Shown here: piece by piece, positions 35,296 through 44,600 of the stretch
Numbering within the stretch: the first letter of the stretch is position 1
How the letters are laid out: the number at the start of each line of letters is the position of its first letter
DNA from: Bradyrhizobium zhengyangense
GTDB lineage: Bacteria; Pseudomonadota; Alphaproteobacteria; Rhizobiales; Xanthobacteraceae
Assembly (NCBI RefSeq): GCF_022012435.1
Contig: NZ_JAKLUA010000016.1
Coordinates: forward strand, 1 to 64,000
Direction: 5' to 3'
Length of the DNA: 64,000 nucleotides
The notes under the pieces: model-generated
Told to the model about the DNA's origin: nothing
The model's input: the letters and a program-made list of their open reading frames with translations, nothing else
Database searches by the model: none
Made by a program: the position numbers and the translations under genes

Positions 35296-36837
35296 ATGGA
35301 CCAGGACGTCGCAGCCAAAGAGCAGCCCCGCTACATCAAGCTCAACGCGCGCGACAATGTCGCGATCGTGGTCAATGACTTCGGGCTTCCCGCCGGCTCC
35401 CGCTTCGCCTGCGGACTGACGCTGCGCGCTTTTGTCCCGCAAGGGCACAAGACCGCCCTGGTCGACATCGCACAAGATGAGCCGATCATCCGCTATGGCG
35501 AGGTGATCGGCTACGCGCTCTCGCCGATCCTGGCCGGCGAATGGGTCGACGAAGCCCGCATCCGCATGCCCGAGGCGCCTGCCCTCGACAAGCTGGAAAT
35601 CTCGACCGCCGTCCCCGCGCCGCTGCCGCCGCTCGAAGGCTTCACCTTCGAGGGCTATCGCAATCCGGACGGATCGGTCGGCACCAAGAACATCCTCGGC
35701 ATTTCCTCCTCCGTGCAATGCGTCAAGGGCACGATGGAATACGCAGTGAAGCGCATCCGCGCCGAGCTGCTGCCGAAGTACCCGAAGGTCGACGACGTCG
35801 TGCCGCTGACGCACGCCTATGGCTGCGGCGTCGCCATCACCGCGCCGGACGCAGTCGTGCCGATCCGCACGTTGCAAAACCTCGCGCTGAATCCCAACTT
35901 TGGTGGCGAGATCCTGGTCGTCGGCCTCGGCTGCGAAAAGCTCGCGCCCGAGCGGCTGGTGCCGGAAGGCGTTGATAACGCCATTGTGCGCATGCAGGAC
36001 GAAGCCTTTGACGGCTTTGGCGCGATCGTCGATGCGATCATGACCCAGGCCGAGGCGCGGCTGAAGGTGCTCAACACCCGCACGCGCGAGACCTGCCCCG
36101 CTTCCCACCTCGTTATCGGCCTGCAATGCGGCGGCAGCGATGCCTTCTCCGGCGTCACCGCCAATCCTGCCGTCGGCTTCGCCGCCGATCTGCTGGTGCG
36201 CGCCGGCGCCACGGTGATGTTCTCCGAAGTCACCGAGGTGCGCGATGCCATCCAGCTGCTCACCCGCCGCGCCATCAACGAGGACGTCGGCCGCGCGCTG
36301 GTACGCGAGATGGCCTGGTACGATTCTTATCTCGCCCGGGGCGGCGCCGATCGCAGCGCCAACACCACGCCCGGCAACAAGAAGGGCGGCCTCGCCAACA
36401 TCGTCGAGAAGTCGCTGGGCTCGATCGTCAAGTCCGGCTCATCAGCCATCACCGGTGTGCTGTCGCCCGGCCAGAAGGCGACGCAGAAGGGCATGCTGTT
36501 CGCGGCAACGCCAGCCTCCGACTTCATCTGCGGCACGCTCCAGCTCGCCTCCGGCATGACGCTGCAGGTGTTCACCACCGGCCGCGGCACGCCTTACGGC
36601 CTCGCGGCTGCGCCCGTGATCAAGGTCGCGACCCGCACTGAGCTCGCCCGTCGCTGGAAGGACCTGATCGATTTCGATGCGGGCGGTATCGCCACCGGCG
36701 CAAAGACCATCGAGGAAACCGGCTGGGACCTGTTCCGCCTGATCCTCGATGTCGCCTCCGGCCGCACCAAGCCGTGGTCCGACCGCTGGGGCATCCACAA
36801 CGATCTCACGCTGTTCAATCCGGCGCCGGTGACGTGA
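35296..36837 (+). CDS. garD: galactarate dehydratase (UxaA/GarD family)
   Basis: The 513-residue protein is full length for the altronate/galactarate dehydratase family: a SAF domain at residues 1-95 (KLNARDNVAIVVNDFGLPAG) and a catalytic part with GYRNPDGSVGTKNILGI, HAYGCGVAIT and GLQCGGSDAFSG. GarD dehydrates galactarate to 5-keto-4-deoxyglucarate, which KdgD can use; altronate dehydratase is the alternative, but no uxa genes are near. CGGAG sits ten bases before ATG 35296. A weak hairpin (GGCGCCGG / CCGGCGCC) spans the stop. Confidence 0.82.
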   Translation: MDQDVAAKEQPRYIKLNARDNVAIVVNDFGLPAGSRFACGLTLRAFVPQGHKTALVDIAQDEPIIRYGEVIGYALSPILAGEWVDEARIRMPEAPALDKLEISTAVPAPLPPLEGFTFEGYRNPDGSVGTKNILGISSSVQCVKGTMEYAVKRIRAELLPKYPKVDDVVPLTHAYGCGVAITAPDAVVPIRTLQNLALNPNFGGEILVVGLGCEKLAPERLVPEGVDNAIVRMQDEAFDGFGAIVDAIMTQAEARLKVLNTRTRETCPASHLVIGLQCGGSDAFSGVTANPAVGFAADLLVRAGATVMFSEVTEVRDAIQLLTRRAINEDVGRALVREMAWYDSYLARGGADRSANTTPGNKKGGLANIVEKSLGSIVKSGSSAITGVLSPGQKATQKGMLFAATPASDFICGTLQLASGMTLQVFTTGRGTPYGLAAAPVIKVATRTELARRWKDLIDFDAGGIATGAKTIEETGWDLFRLILDVASGRTKPWSDRWGIHNDLTLFNPAPVT

Positions 36838-37093
36838 ACCGGCGCCGCGCCCGCGAGCGGTCGAAGCCCGCAGTGGTGCGAGAGTCCAGGCTCGACGCGT
36901 AGAGCAGGATCATCCGTCTTTCGCGAAGCCGTCCTGAAACATTGGCGCGGAAAATTTCCTCCTCGTTTCATTCCGCCGTGTCGCGCAACCAAATTTATCC
37001 AGCGACAGTGATCGAATGTTCGCACACAAGCGAACCTATCGCAGTGGTGCCACGACCAAACCTCCGATTGATATCTTCAACGGAGATTTTGAA

Positions 37094-37363
37094 ATGCGTA
37101 TTCTCTCGATGATTACCGTGACAGGCGCGATGATTGCGAGCACAGCCGGCGCATTTGCCGGCGAGCTTCCCTCCTACGAAGTGAAGTCGTTTCCGATCTC
37201 GGCGACGCAAGTGCAGGTGCTCGGCGGCGCCGGTGTCGAGGAGCAATCGACCGCGCCCATGATGATCGTCGCCGGAATGCCCGCCTCGCCCGCACAGATG
37301 TCGGTGCTGTCACCACGCGTGAAGCGGTTCGCCAGCACGACCTCCGACAGCGAAGCGCGCTAA
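37094..37363 (+). CDS. small secreted protein of unknown function
   Basis: The 89-residue protein begins with a signal peptide (MRILSMITVTGAMIASTAGAFAG). The remaining 66 residues are polar and Pro/Ser/Thr-rich with no motif that I recognise (YEVKSFPISATQVQVLGGAG). GGAG lies nine bases before ATG 37094. It is monocistronic, followed by a hairpin and T run. Confidence 0.7.
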   Translation: MRILSMITVTGAMIASTAGAFAGELPSYEVKSFPISATQVQVLGGAGVEEQSTAPMMIVAGMPASPAQMSVLSPRVKRFASTTSDSEAR

Positions 37364-37380
37364 GCCTCGCTTTCATCGCA

Positions 37381-37416
37381 GCGCCCGCACCAGTCGCGGG
37401 CGCCGTGGGCATTTTT
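37381..37416. terminator. terminator between convergent small secreted genes
   Basis: GCGCCCGC and GCGGGCGC form an 8-bp stem, and TTTTT at 37412-37416 follows on the plus strand. Confidence 0.6.
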
Positions 37417-37771
37417 ACGTCATGCTGCCCGGCATGAAACATCGCACGCGCGGGTGGCCATCGATATAATGCTTCCACACCATCGTGCGCCCGATCTTGT
37501 TCGGCTCGGTGATGACTGCGCCGTCGGGCACGACGACCCACTCCTCGTCGAGATGCACACGGTAGTGTCCCTTGTCGGACTCCCAGTCCACATCGGCAAC
37601 GACATAGCCGTCGGCGTCCGAGCAGCACTGTCCGTACTCGCTGCGCAGGCTCTCGAACCACGGCTTGAGCGGCGAGTTGGCATAGCGGCCGTCATCGCGC
37701 GCGAGCGCCGATGTCGCCAGCAGCAGGAGCAGTCCCGGCACTATCGCCGTACACGGTCTTGCAAGTCTCAT
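37415..37771 (-). CDS. small secreted protein with paired cysteines
   Basis: The 118-residue protein has a signal peptide ending LLLLLATSALA. The mature part carries GQCCSDADGY, then a sheet-like stretch with VVVPDGAVITEPNKIGRTMV, WKHYIDGHPRVRCFMPG and two further Cys. Homologous Cys-pair proteins are frequent in Bradyrhizobium and unassigned. ATG 37771 is chosen at the signal peptide. Confidence 0.72.
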   Translation of the reverse strand: MRLARPCTAIVPGLLLLLATSALARDDGRYANSPLKPWFESLRSEYGQCCSDADGYVVADVDWESDKGHYRVHLDEEWVVVPDGAVITEPNKIGRTMVWKHYIDGHPRVRCFMPGSMT

Positions 37772-38017
37772 ATCGTCTCTCGCGGTCGAATCGCGCCACG
37801 AGGGACAGACAAGGCCGCTCACGCCCTTGAACAGGCGTAAAAACGACGACTCGTTCCCCCAGCGGCTTTGCCGACAGCTATGCAAATCCAGCGCCAGGGC
37901 GCATTCCGGGGAACTACTGGCGGAGCCGTAGCCGGCATTGGCCTTTCGACGAATGCGCTCGCCTACAGAATTGGCAGTGATGTGTGAGACAGCGGCCGCA
38001 ACAGCCGCGCGGCTAAC

Positions 38018-38629
38018 CTACTTCTTCGCTGCCGGCGCCATCATCCCCGCGCCCCCCTTCTTGGCAGATGCAGGCGGCAGCTTGGTCGCGGCGGCTTGTG
38101 CGGGAAGATATTTGGCGATGATCGCGGGATCGACCTCAGCCATGTTGGCATCCGGCAGACGCTGCCAGGTCTCGTCCTTGCCGAACAGTGATATGCCGAG
38201 GAAGCCGCGCATGGTCAGCGTTTGTCCGTCCGGGCTGACCGTCATCTTGGCCTTCCAGATGTTGCCGTCACGCGGATTGACCACGTTGCCGCCCTCATAC
38301 TTCAGCCCGTCGCGCTTCATGTCGCGGATGAACGAGAGCCCGAGCACCGGCTGGTTCTTGCGATCGTCAGTGCATTTCGCACAGACCTCGTTCGGATTGT
38401 CGCCGGGACGGGGGAAGGTCTTCGCGATGACGCCTTCGAAGATGCCGTTGTGATCGATGAAGAGAAACCAGCCCACCGGCCTGCCGTCTTCGACTTTCTG
38501 CCAGAGGCCCGCTGCGGTCGGCTGCTGAGCCGGCGCTTGCGCCGCGGCCGGCTTCGCCGCGCCAATCGCCAGGGCGACAGCGAGCGTCAGAAGCGAGAGC
38601 AGCCGAAAGCTCGAAAAAGGATTCCGCAT
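38018..38629 (-). CDS. DUF2147 exported protein
   Basis: The 203-residue protein has a signal peptide (SFRLLSLLTLAVALAIGAAK, cut near AAA). The domain runs from about residue 40: TAAGLWQKVEDGRPVGWFLF, VVNPRDGNIWKAKMTV and PDGQTLTMRGFLGISLFG, a DUF2147 lipocalin-like barrel. The tail is Ala/Lys-rich. AAGG is eight bases before ATG 38629, which beats the ATG at 38635. The role is unknown. Confidence 0.8.
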   Translation of the reverse strand: MRNPFSSFRLLSLLTLAVALAIGAAKPAAAQAPAQQPTAAGLWQKVEDGRPVGWFLFIDHNGIFEGVIAKTFPRPGDNPNEVCAKCTDDRKNQPVLGLSFIRDMKRDGLKYEGGNVVNPRDGNIWKAKMTVSPDGQTLTMRGFLGISLFGKDETWQRLPDANMAEVDPAIIAKYLPAQAAATKLPPASAKKGGAGMMAPAAKK

Positions 38630-38753
38630 TATCATCACCTTGCTAAGCCAAACAACTTGCTTGCCAAGACCGGATTGGCCGCAGACTACGGCGATTTCGC
38701 GAACGATTCCAGCACCAGAACTATGGGAGGTCACGCGTCCGACACCGGTGCCA

Positions 38754-39782
38754 CTAGTTGACACCGAGCTTCTTTTGCAGGCTGGAGGACGAGGTCGTGT
38801 ACTGGAACACGAGCCGCTTCTCCGGATACACGTAGCGGTGGGCTTTTTGCGACATCAGTGCGCCCTCGTGGAAGCCGCACAGGATCAGCTTGATCTTGCC
38901 TGGATAGGTGTTGATGTCGCCGATCGCGAAGACGCCGGGCACGTTGGTCTCGAACGCTGACGTCTCGACCGGCACCAGATTGTTCTCCAGCGCAATGCCC
39001 CAGTTCGCAACCGGACCAAGCTTCATGGTCAGTCCGAAGAACGGCAGCATGGTGTCGCAGGCGATCTCGCTGACATTGTTGTCGTTGCCCTTGACCGTGG
39101 CGCCGGTCAGCTGGCCATCAGCACCTGACAGCGCTGTGACCTGGCCCAGGCGCAGATCCATCTTGCCGTCGGCAACCAGCGCGCGCATCTGCTCGACGCT
39201 GTGGGGCGCGGCGCGAAAATCGTCGCGACGATGCAGCAGCGTGACGCGCTTGGCCAGCGGATGCAGGTTGAGCGTCCAGTCGAGCGCGGAATCGCCGCCG
39301 CCGACGATCAGCACGTTCTTGTCGCGAAAATTTTCCATCTTGCGTACGGCGTAGTGCACCGAGGTGCCTTCATAGGCTTCGATGCCGGGCACCGGCGGAC
39401 GCTTGGGCTGGAACGAGCCGCCGCCGGCCGCGATCACCACCACCTTGCATTCGAACACCTTGCCGGTGTCGGTGGTGCAGCGGAACGCGGGATCGCCGAT
39501 CTTCTCCACGGTCTCGACCATCTCGCCGAGATGGAAGGTCGGATGGAACGGCTTGATCTGCTCCATCAGCGCCTCGGTGAGGCCCTGCCCCGACACCTGC
39601 GGAATCCCTGGAATGTCGTAGATCGGTTTTTCCGGATAGAGCTCGGCGCACTGGCCGCCGACCTTGTCGAGGATGTCGACGAAATGCGCCTTCATGTCGA
39701 GAAGGCCAAGCTCGAAGGCGGCGAACAGACCGCAGGGGCCAGCGCCAATAATCAGCACATCGGTTTTGATCACGTCGCTCAT
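38754..39782 (-). CDS. ferredoxin--NADP+ reductase, thioredoxin-reductase-like
   Basis: The 342-residue FAD protein has the FAD motif GAGPCGLFAAFELG near residue 13, the NADPH motif VGGGDSALDW and the second FAD block PGVFAIGDINTYPGK, but no redox CxxC, which identifies the TrxR-like FNR type known from Rhodopseudomonas, Bradyrhizobium and Bacillus. It passes electrons between NADPH and ferredoxin. A [2Fe-2S] ferredoxin gene lies 0.7 kb away on the same strand. The C-terminus (FQYTTSSSSLQKKLGVN) is the ring-stacking extension of this class. Start 39782 is the family N-terminus. Confidence 0.9.
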   Translation of the reverse strand: MSDVIKTDVLIIGAGPCGLFAAFELGLLDMKAHFVDILDKVGGQCAELYPEKPIYDIPGIPQVSGQGLTEALMEQIKPFHPTFHLGEMVETVEKIGDPAFRCTTDTGKVFECKVVVIAAGGGSFQPKRPPVPGIEAYEGTSVHYAVRKMENFRDKNVLIVGGGDSALDWTLNLHPLAKRVTLLHRRDDFRAAPHSVEQMRALVADGKMDLRLGQVTALSGADGQLTGATVKGNDNNVSEIACDTMLPFFGLTMKLGPVANWGIALENNLVPVETSAFETNVPGVFAIGDINTYPGKIKLILCGFHEGALMSQKAHRYVYPEKRLVFQYTTSSSSLQKKLGVN

Positions 39783-39962
39783 GTCGTCTCTTTATCGGTC
39801 GTTATCGGTTGGACGGCGCCCTATGGGCAGAGGAACCCTGCCTGTCTAACCAACGGGGATGGATCAGGGAAGGCATAAAAGCGGGAGCGCCCCGCAAGCA
39901 CACCACTTGCCGGGCCAAAATAACTGGGCTGTAACGAGGTTGGATTTGACGGAGATCAATCG

Positions 39963-40430
39963 GTGAACGCACCAAGCCGCCTCGAAACGACGCCGCGCCT
40001 GGAGGACTTCCCTTTTCGCCTCAGCGACAACGTCCGCTTCGGCGATCTCGACCCCAACCAGCACGTGAATAACGCGGTCTACGCCACATATTTCGAGACC
40101 GGCCGTGTCACCCTGATGAAGCTCCCCGAATACGGCCTGACACCGCCGGGCTTCGCCTGGATCATGGTGCGGCTCGACATGCATTTCCGCGCCGAGCTAC
40201 GCTGGCCGGGCACGATCGAGCTCGGTCTCGGCGTCGTGAAGCTCGGACGCACGTCAGTGACCTTCGAGCAGGTCGTGTTCTCGCATGGAAAGTGCATCGC
40301 GTCGGCGACGTCAGTCGGCGTTCTGCTCGACGAGGCGACGCGGCGGCCGGCGCCGCTGACCGCAGAGGTGATCGCGAAATTCAAGCCCTGGCACAAGCGC
40401 GGCATCGAGGTCGCGCTGCCGAGCACTTAA
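39963..40430 (+). CDS. acyl-CoA thioesterase (hotdog fold, 4-HBT-like)
   Basis: The 155-residue protein shows the 4-hydroxybenzoyl-CoA thioesterase-type start: VRFGDLDPNQHVNNAVYATY holds the Asp, His and Asn of the active site and FETGRVTLMKL follows. It would hydrolyse acyl-CoA; the acyl group is unknown. GTG 39963 follows ACGGAG. It is divergent from the FNR gene and convergent with the ferredoxin gene. Confidence 0.82.
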   Translation: MNAPSRLETTPRLEDFPFRLSDNVRFGDLDPNQHVNNAVYATYFETGRVTLMKLPEYGLTPPGFAWIMVRLDMHFRAELRWPGTIELGLGVVKLGRTSVTFEQVVFSHGKCIASATSVGVLLDEATRRPAPLTAEVIAKFKPWHKRGIEVALPST

Positions 40431-40439
40431 TTCGGGCGA

Positions 40440-40760
40440 TCAGGCCTGACGTTCCGGCGTCGACACCACGAGCCCGTCGAGCTCGTCGGAGACCTTGATC
40501 TGGCACGACAGGCGCGAGTTCGGGCGCACGTCGAAGCCGAAGTCGAGCATGTCCTCTTCCATCGGCGTCGGGCTGCCGACCTTCTCGCGCCACGCTTCGT
40601 CGACATAGACATGGCAGGTCGCGCAGGCGCAGGCGCCGCCGCACTCGGCCTCGATGCCGGGAATGCTGTTGCGGATAGCGGCTTCCATCACGGTCGCGCC
40701 GTTCTCGACGTCCACCGTGCGGGTTTCGCCCTTGTGATCGACAAAGTGAATTTTGGCCAT
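40440..40760 (-). CDS. [2Fe-2S] ferredoxin (adrenodoxin/FdVI type)
   Basis: The 106-residue protein binds one [2Fe-2S] cluster through C40, C46, C49 and C86, spacing C-x5-C-x2-C, with an extra C44. AKIHFVDHKGETRTVDVENG is the leading sheet. Such ferredoxins serve P450s, hydroxylases or Fe-S assembly. The FNR encoded at 38754-39782 is a likely reductase. ATG 40760 is the family start. Confidence 0.9.
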   Translation of the reverse strand: MAKIHFVDHKGETRTVDVENGATVMEAAIRNSIPGIEAECGGACACATCHVYVDEAWREKVGSPTPMEEDMLDFGFDVRPNSRLSCQIKVSDELDGLVVSTPERQA

Positions 40761-40871
40761 GTGTTCTCGTGCTGCCGCGATCTGGGGAAAAAGGAGGGTC
40801 CGGGTTGTCCTATAACGGGTCGCTCCGGGCCGCGCTAGTGCGCAGACCACGGCCCTTTGGAGACCCCGGCT

Positions 40872-41246
40872 TTAGTGCTTGAGGATCGTCGCAATGGCCG
40901 CGCGAACCTCGGCGACCGCCTCTTTCAGCGCGGCAAGGGCATGTGGCTGGTTGCGGCCGATCCGGACCGCCGTTTCGAGGCTGGCGGCGGCATCGGCGAC
41001 CGCGAACGCGCCGATCCCGCGCGCCGAGCCTTTCAGCTTGTGCGCGAGCGCGCCGGTCTCCGCCGGCAGCGCGGCCATTGCCGCGATCAGGCGGACCGCC
41101 TGCTCGGCGAACATCGCCAGCACTTCCTGCTCAAGCTCGGCGTCGCCCAGCGTCATGCGCGAAAGGTGGTCGAGGTCAAGCGGGCTGTCGATGGGTGCAA
41201 GCGGGGGCGAGGGCATCCAGTCCATCCGTTGCAGTTCAGGCGTCAT
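40872..41246 (-). CDS. histidine phosphotransfer (Hpt) protein
   Basis: The 124-residue four-helix protein carries ALAHKLKGSARGIGA, with the phosphorylatable H69 and the K-x-x-S-G spacing of Hpt domains. It would relay phosphate between a hybrid kinase and a response regulator. No kinase is adjacent; the hybrid kinase at 48208 has its own receiver but no Hpt. ATG 41246 is chosen, after which the domain starts. A near-CtrA site lies about 70 bases upstream. Confidence 0.85.
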   Translation of the reverse strand: MTPELQRMDWMPSPPLAPIDSPLDLDHLSRMTLGDAELEQEVLAMFAEQAVRLIAAMAALPAETGALAHKLKGSARGIGAFAVADAAASLETAVRIGRNQPHALAALKEAVAEVRAAIATILKH

Positions 41247-41316
41247 GGCGCAGGCCCCGGCATCGCGCGATGGTCCGCCGGTCCGGCGGTTCCTCGCAAC
41301 CGAAGCACGGAAATGG

Positions 41317-41331
41317 TTAACGAAGTGTTTA
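41317..41331. promoter_or_regulatory. near-CtrA box before hpt
   Basis: TTAA-CGAAGTG-TTTA differs from TTAA-N7-TTAA at one base. It lies 71 bases upstream of the hpt ATG. Confidence 0.4.
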
Positions 41332-41446
41332 GGCCGTTTTACGCAAATCCGCCCGTTTCTGGACGAAAAGTTGCCGCAATCCACCGAGTCCGGTGGAGAA
41401 TTTCATTTAGGCCTAAGGTGTTACGGGCCATTCCTGTTAACGATGA

Positions 41447-41461
41447 TTAAGAATGTCTTAA
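41447..41461. promoter_or_regulatory. CtrA box between hpt and the giant polar gene
   Basis: TTAA-GAATGTC-TTAA is a perfect CtrA site, 179 bases before the giant gene's ATG. The surrounding GTTAACGATGATTAAG adds half-sites. Confidence 0.6.
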
Positions 41462-41639
41462 TCGCGGGCATTTCATTCGCGACGCTCTGCCAATAGGATG
41501 TTGCGGAAATTGGCGGACAAGCCGTCCGGGTGGGGATGGCTCGGAGATCCGCGCAAGCGGCATGATCCGGTCTGTGAACTTGCGCAGCGCGCAGGGCTCG
41601 CGGGGGGACGCGTAAAAGTAACGAGGGCTCGGACTGAAC

Positions 41640-44600
41640 ATGGCCAATACTCCCAAAAAGGTCAAAGACCCCACAGAAGTTGCGCTTTCTGCGATCCAGG
41701 AAGCCCTCAACATCAGCGATACGGCTGCCGATACCAGCCGCAGCGCATCGATGCGCAACGAAACGGCACCGCCGGTCGCACCGCCCGCGCCGCCCGTGTT
41801 CGACGAGCCGGCCTTCGAGCCGCGGCCTGCCGCCAACGAGCGCGCCGTGATCGATTCCATCGAGGAACCGCGCGCCTCGCGCCGCGCCGCCAATGACGAC
41901 CAAGAGACCATCGGCCAGTTGCTGCAGTCGCTGCAGACGGGCCGCCCTGCCCGCAACATCTACACCGGCGCGACCATCTTCACCGTCGTCTGGCTGGCGG
42001 CCTGCGCCGCGCTGACGGTCGGCTTCCTGCCCTCGATCCGGGCCGCCATGGGCGAGAGCGGCGGCGTGCTGGCGATCGCCGGCCTCGCCACGATGTTCTT
42101 CGCGCCGATCATGCTGTTCTATTTCCTCGCGAGCCTGGTCTGGCGCGGCCAGCAGATGAGCCAGGTCGCGCAGGCGATGGCGCAAGTTGCGATCCGCTTC
42201 TCCGAGCCGGAAGGCTCGGCGTCGGATTCCATGGTCACCGTCGGCCAGGCCATCCGCCGCGAGGTCGCGGCGATGGGCGACGGCATCGAGCGCGCCATCG
42301 CACGCGCCGGCGAGCTCGAGACGCTGGTCGCCAACGAAGTTGCCGCACTCGAGCGCGCCTATTCCGACAACGAAGTCCGTATCCGCGCCCTGCTGCAGGA
42401 TATCGCGCATCAGCGCGACAACCTGGTCGGCCAGGCCGAGCAGGTCCGCAGCGCCATTTCGGGCGTGCAGATCGACCTCCGCCACGACATCGCGCTGATC
42501 TCGGACGCGATCGCCTCGCGCGTCGACGAGGTCGCGAAATCCATCACCGGCGCGCTGGAAGAGCGCGGCGCCCACATCACCGGCGCGCTGAGCCATGCCG
42601 GCGACAACATGATCCTGGCGCTCGGCGAGCGCGGTGGCGACCTGCTCGACCGGCTCGAGGAGGCCAGCGCCGAGACCACGCGCGCGGTGCTCGACGCCAG
42701 CGAGCGGCTGACCACCAGCCTCAACTTCAAGACCGGTCACGTCCACGACGAATTCGTCGACCTCGCCGACCGCGTCCACGAGATGCTGAACGAGCGCATC
42801 GACCGCATCACCGGCGAGTTCGAGCAGCGTTCCGCCGCCATCGTCGACGGCATCTCGGAGCGTACCGAGCAGGTCCACGACAGCTTGAAGAACTCGTCGG
42901 ACTCGCTGCTGCTCGAGCTCGAGCTGCGCTCCAACGACATCTCCGCCAAGATCGACGACGCCGGCAACCGCCTCGCCGGCCAGATCATGACCTCCGGCGA
43001 CAAGGCGAGCGAGGCGCTCGACGCCACCGTCAACACCCTCGTCGCCAAGGTCGTCAGCCAGACCGAGACCGCGCACGACTCGCTGTCGCTGCAGATGAGC
43101 GCGTTCGACGAACTGGTGAAGAACCAGGGCACCGAGCTGGTCGAGAAGTTCGCCCGCGATTCCGGCACGCTGGGCGCCCTGATCACGCGCCACATCTCCG
43201 AGTTCGATCGCACCGTGAAGACCTTCGGCGGCGAGATCGTCGAGCGCATGGGCCAGCGCACGCAAGACATCCATGAGTCGCTGAAGACCTATGTCGAGAA
43301 TTTCGACACCCGCTTCACCTCCAACGGCGGCGAGATCACGGCCATTCTCGACCAGCGCCTGGTGCAGTTCGAGACCACGATCGGCGAACGCGTGTCCAAC
43401 TTCGACGCCTCGCTGAACGGCAAGATCGCCAGCCTCGACGGCACGATCGAAGGCCACATCAAGACCTTCGACGAGCAGCTCGGCGGCCGCGTCGGCGCGC
43501 TCGAGCAGTCGTTCGACGCCCGTGCCAAGTCCGTCACCGAGACCATCGACGGACGTCTCAACACGCTGTCGACGACGCTGACCGACGGTGCGACGCAGGC
43601 GATCCAGTCGATCGACGCGCGATTGACCAACCTCACGACGACGCTCACCGGCGGCGCGGCACAGGCGCTCGAATCCATCGACTCGCGCCTGACCAACCTT
43701 ACGACGACGCTGACCGACGGGGCTTCGCAGTCGATCCAGGCGATCGATACGCGGCTGACGCACCTCACGACGACGTTCAACAGCGGCGCATCGCAGGCGC
43801 TGGAGTCCGTCGACAGCCGCCTCACCTACCTGACGAGCGCGCTGACCAACGGCGCTTCGCAGGCGGTGCAGTCGATCGACACCCGCCTCACTTTGCTGAC
43901 CTCGACGCTGACGGACGGCACCGCGCAGGCGATCGACGCGGTCGACCGCCGCATCACCAGCGTTGCCGAACTCATCGACGGCCGCAGCATGCACCTGACC
44001 GACACGGTCACGGCACGCTTCCAGGACATCCAGCAGGCGATCGAAACCAAGGTCGGTTCGGTCGCGAGCGACATCGACGTCCGCGTCGCGCAGTTCGAGG
44101 ACCTGCTCGGCTCGCGTGTCGAGGCCGTCGCCGGCCGCATCGAGAGCAGCGGCCGTCAGGCCAGCGAGGACATGATGTCCCGCGCCGAGATGATCTCGAC
44201 CGCGATCCGCTCGCATGTCGAAGACGCCGAGCGCTCGCTCACCAACCTCGTGGTCAACACCAGCGAGACGATCCAGACCGGTGCGCGCACCGCGCAGCAG
44301 TCGCTGATGACGGTCTCCTCCGACGTCAACGCCCAGCTCAAGATGACCTCGGCTGAGGTCGAGCGCGCGCTGACTGCGGTCGGCACCGGTGCCGCGAACT
44401 CGATCCTCACCAGCGCCCGCGAAGCACAGTCGTCGCTGGTTGCGGCCTCAGGCGATGCCTCCAACCAGATCAAGGGCCTCGCAGCCGACGTCGAGCGCAC
44501 GCTGTCCGCAGCCGGCTCGGCCACCGCGGCCTCGATCCTGGCCGGCGCCCGCGAGGTGCAGACCACGCTCGTCACGGCGTCCTCGGACGCGGCCAACCAT

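Larger units (their letters stand above)
41247..41639. other. divergent regulatory region, hpt / polar ring-type gene
   Basis: These 393 bases contain two CtrA-type sites and several AT-rich patches (CTTAATC, GTTAAC). There is no believable gene. A leader of up to 180 bases precedes the giant gene, and its ribosome site is not obvious. Confidence 0.55.

Noticed and set aside
36822..36846. Strong terminator after garD
   Set aside because: The 8-bp GGCGCCGG stem spans the stop codon but no T run follows, so I did not list it as a terminator.
41421..44216. 931-residue antisense frame over the giant polar gene
   Set aside because: It mirrors the sense repeats (DRLDRLR patterns) and has no start signals or plausible fold.
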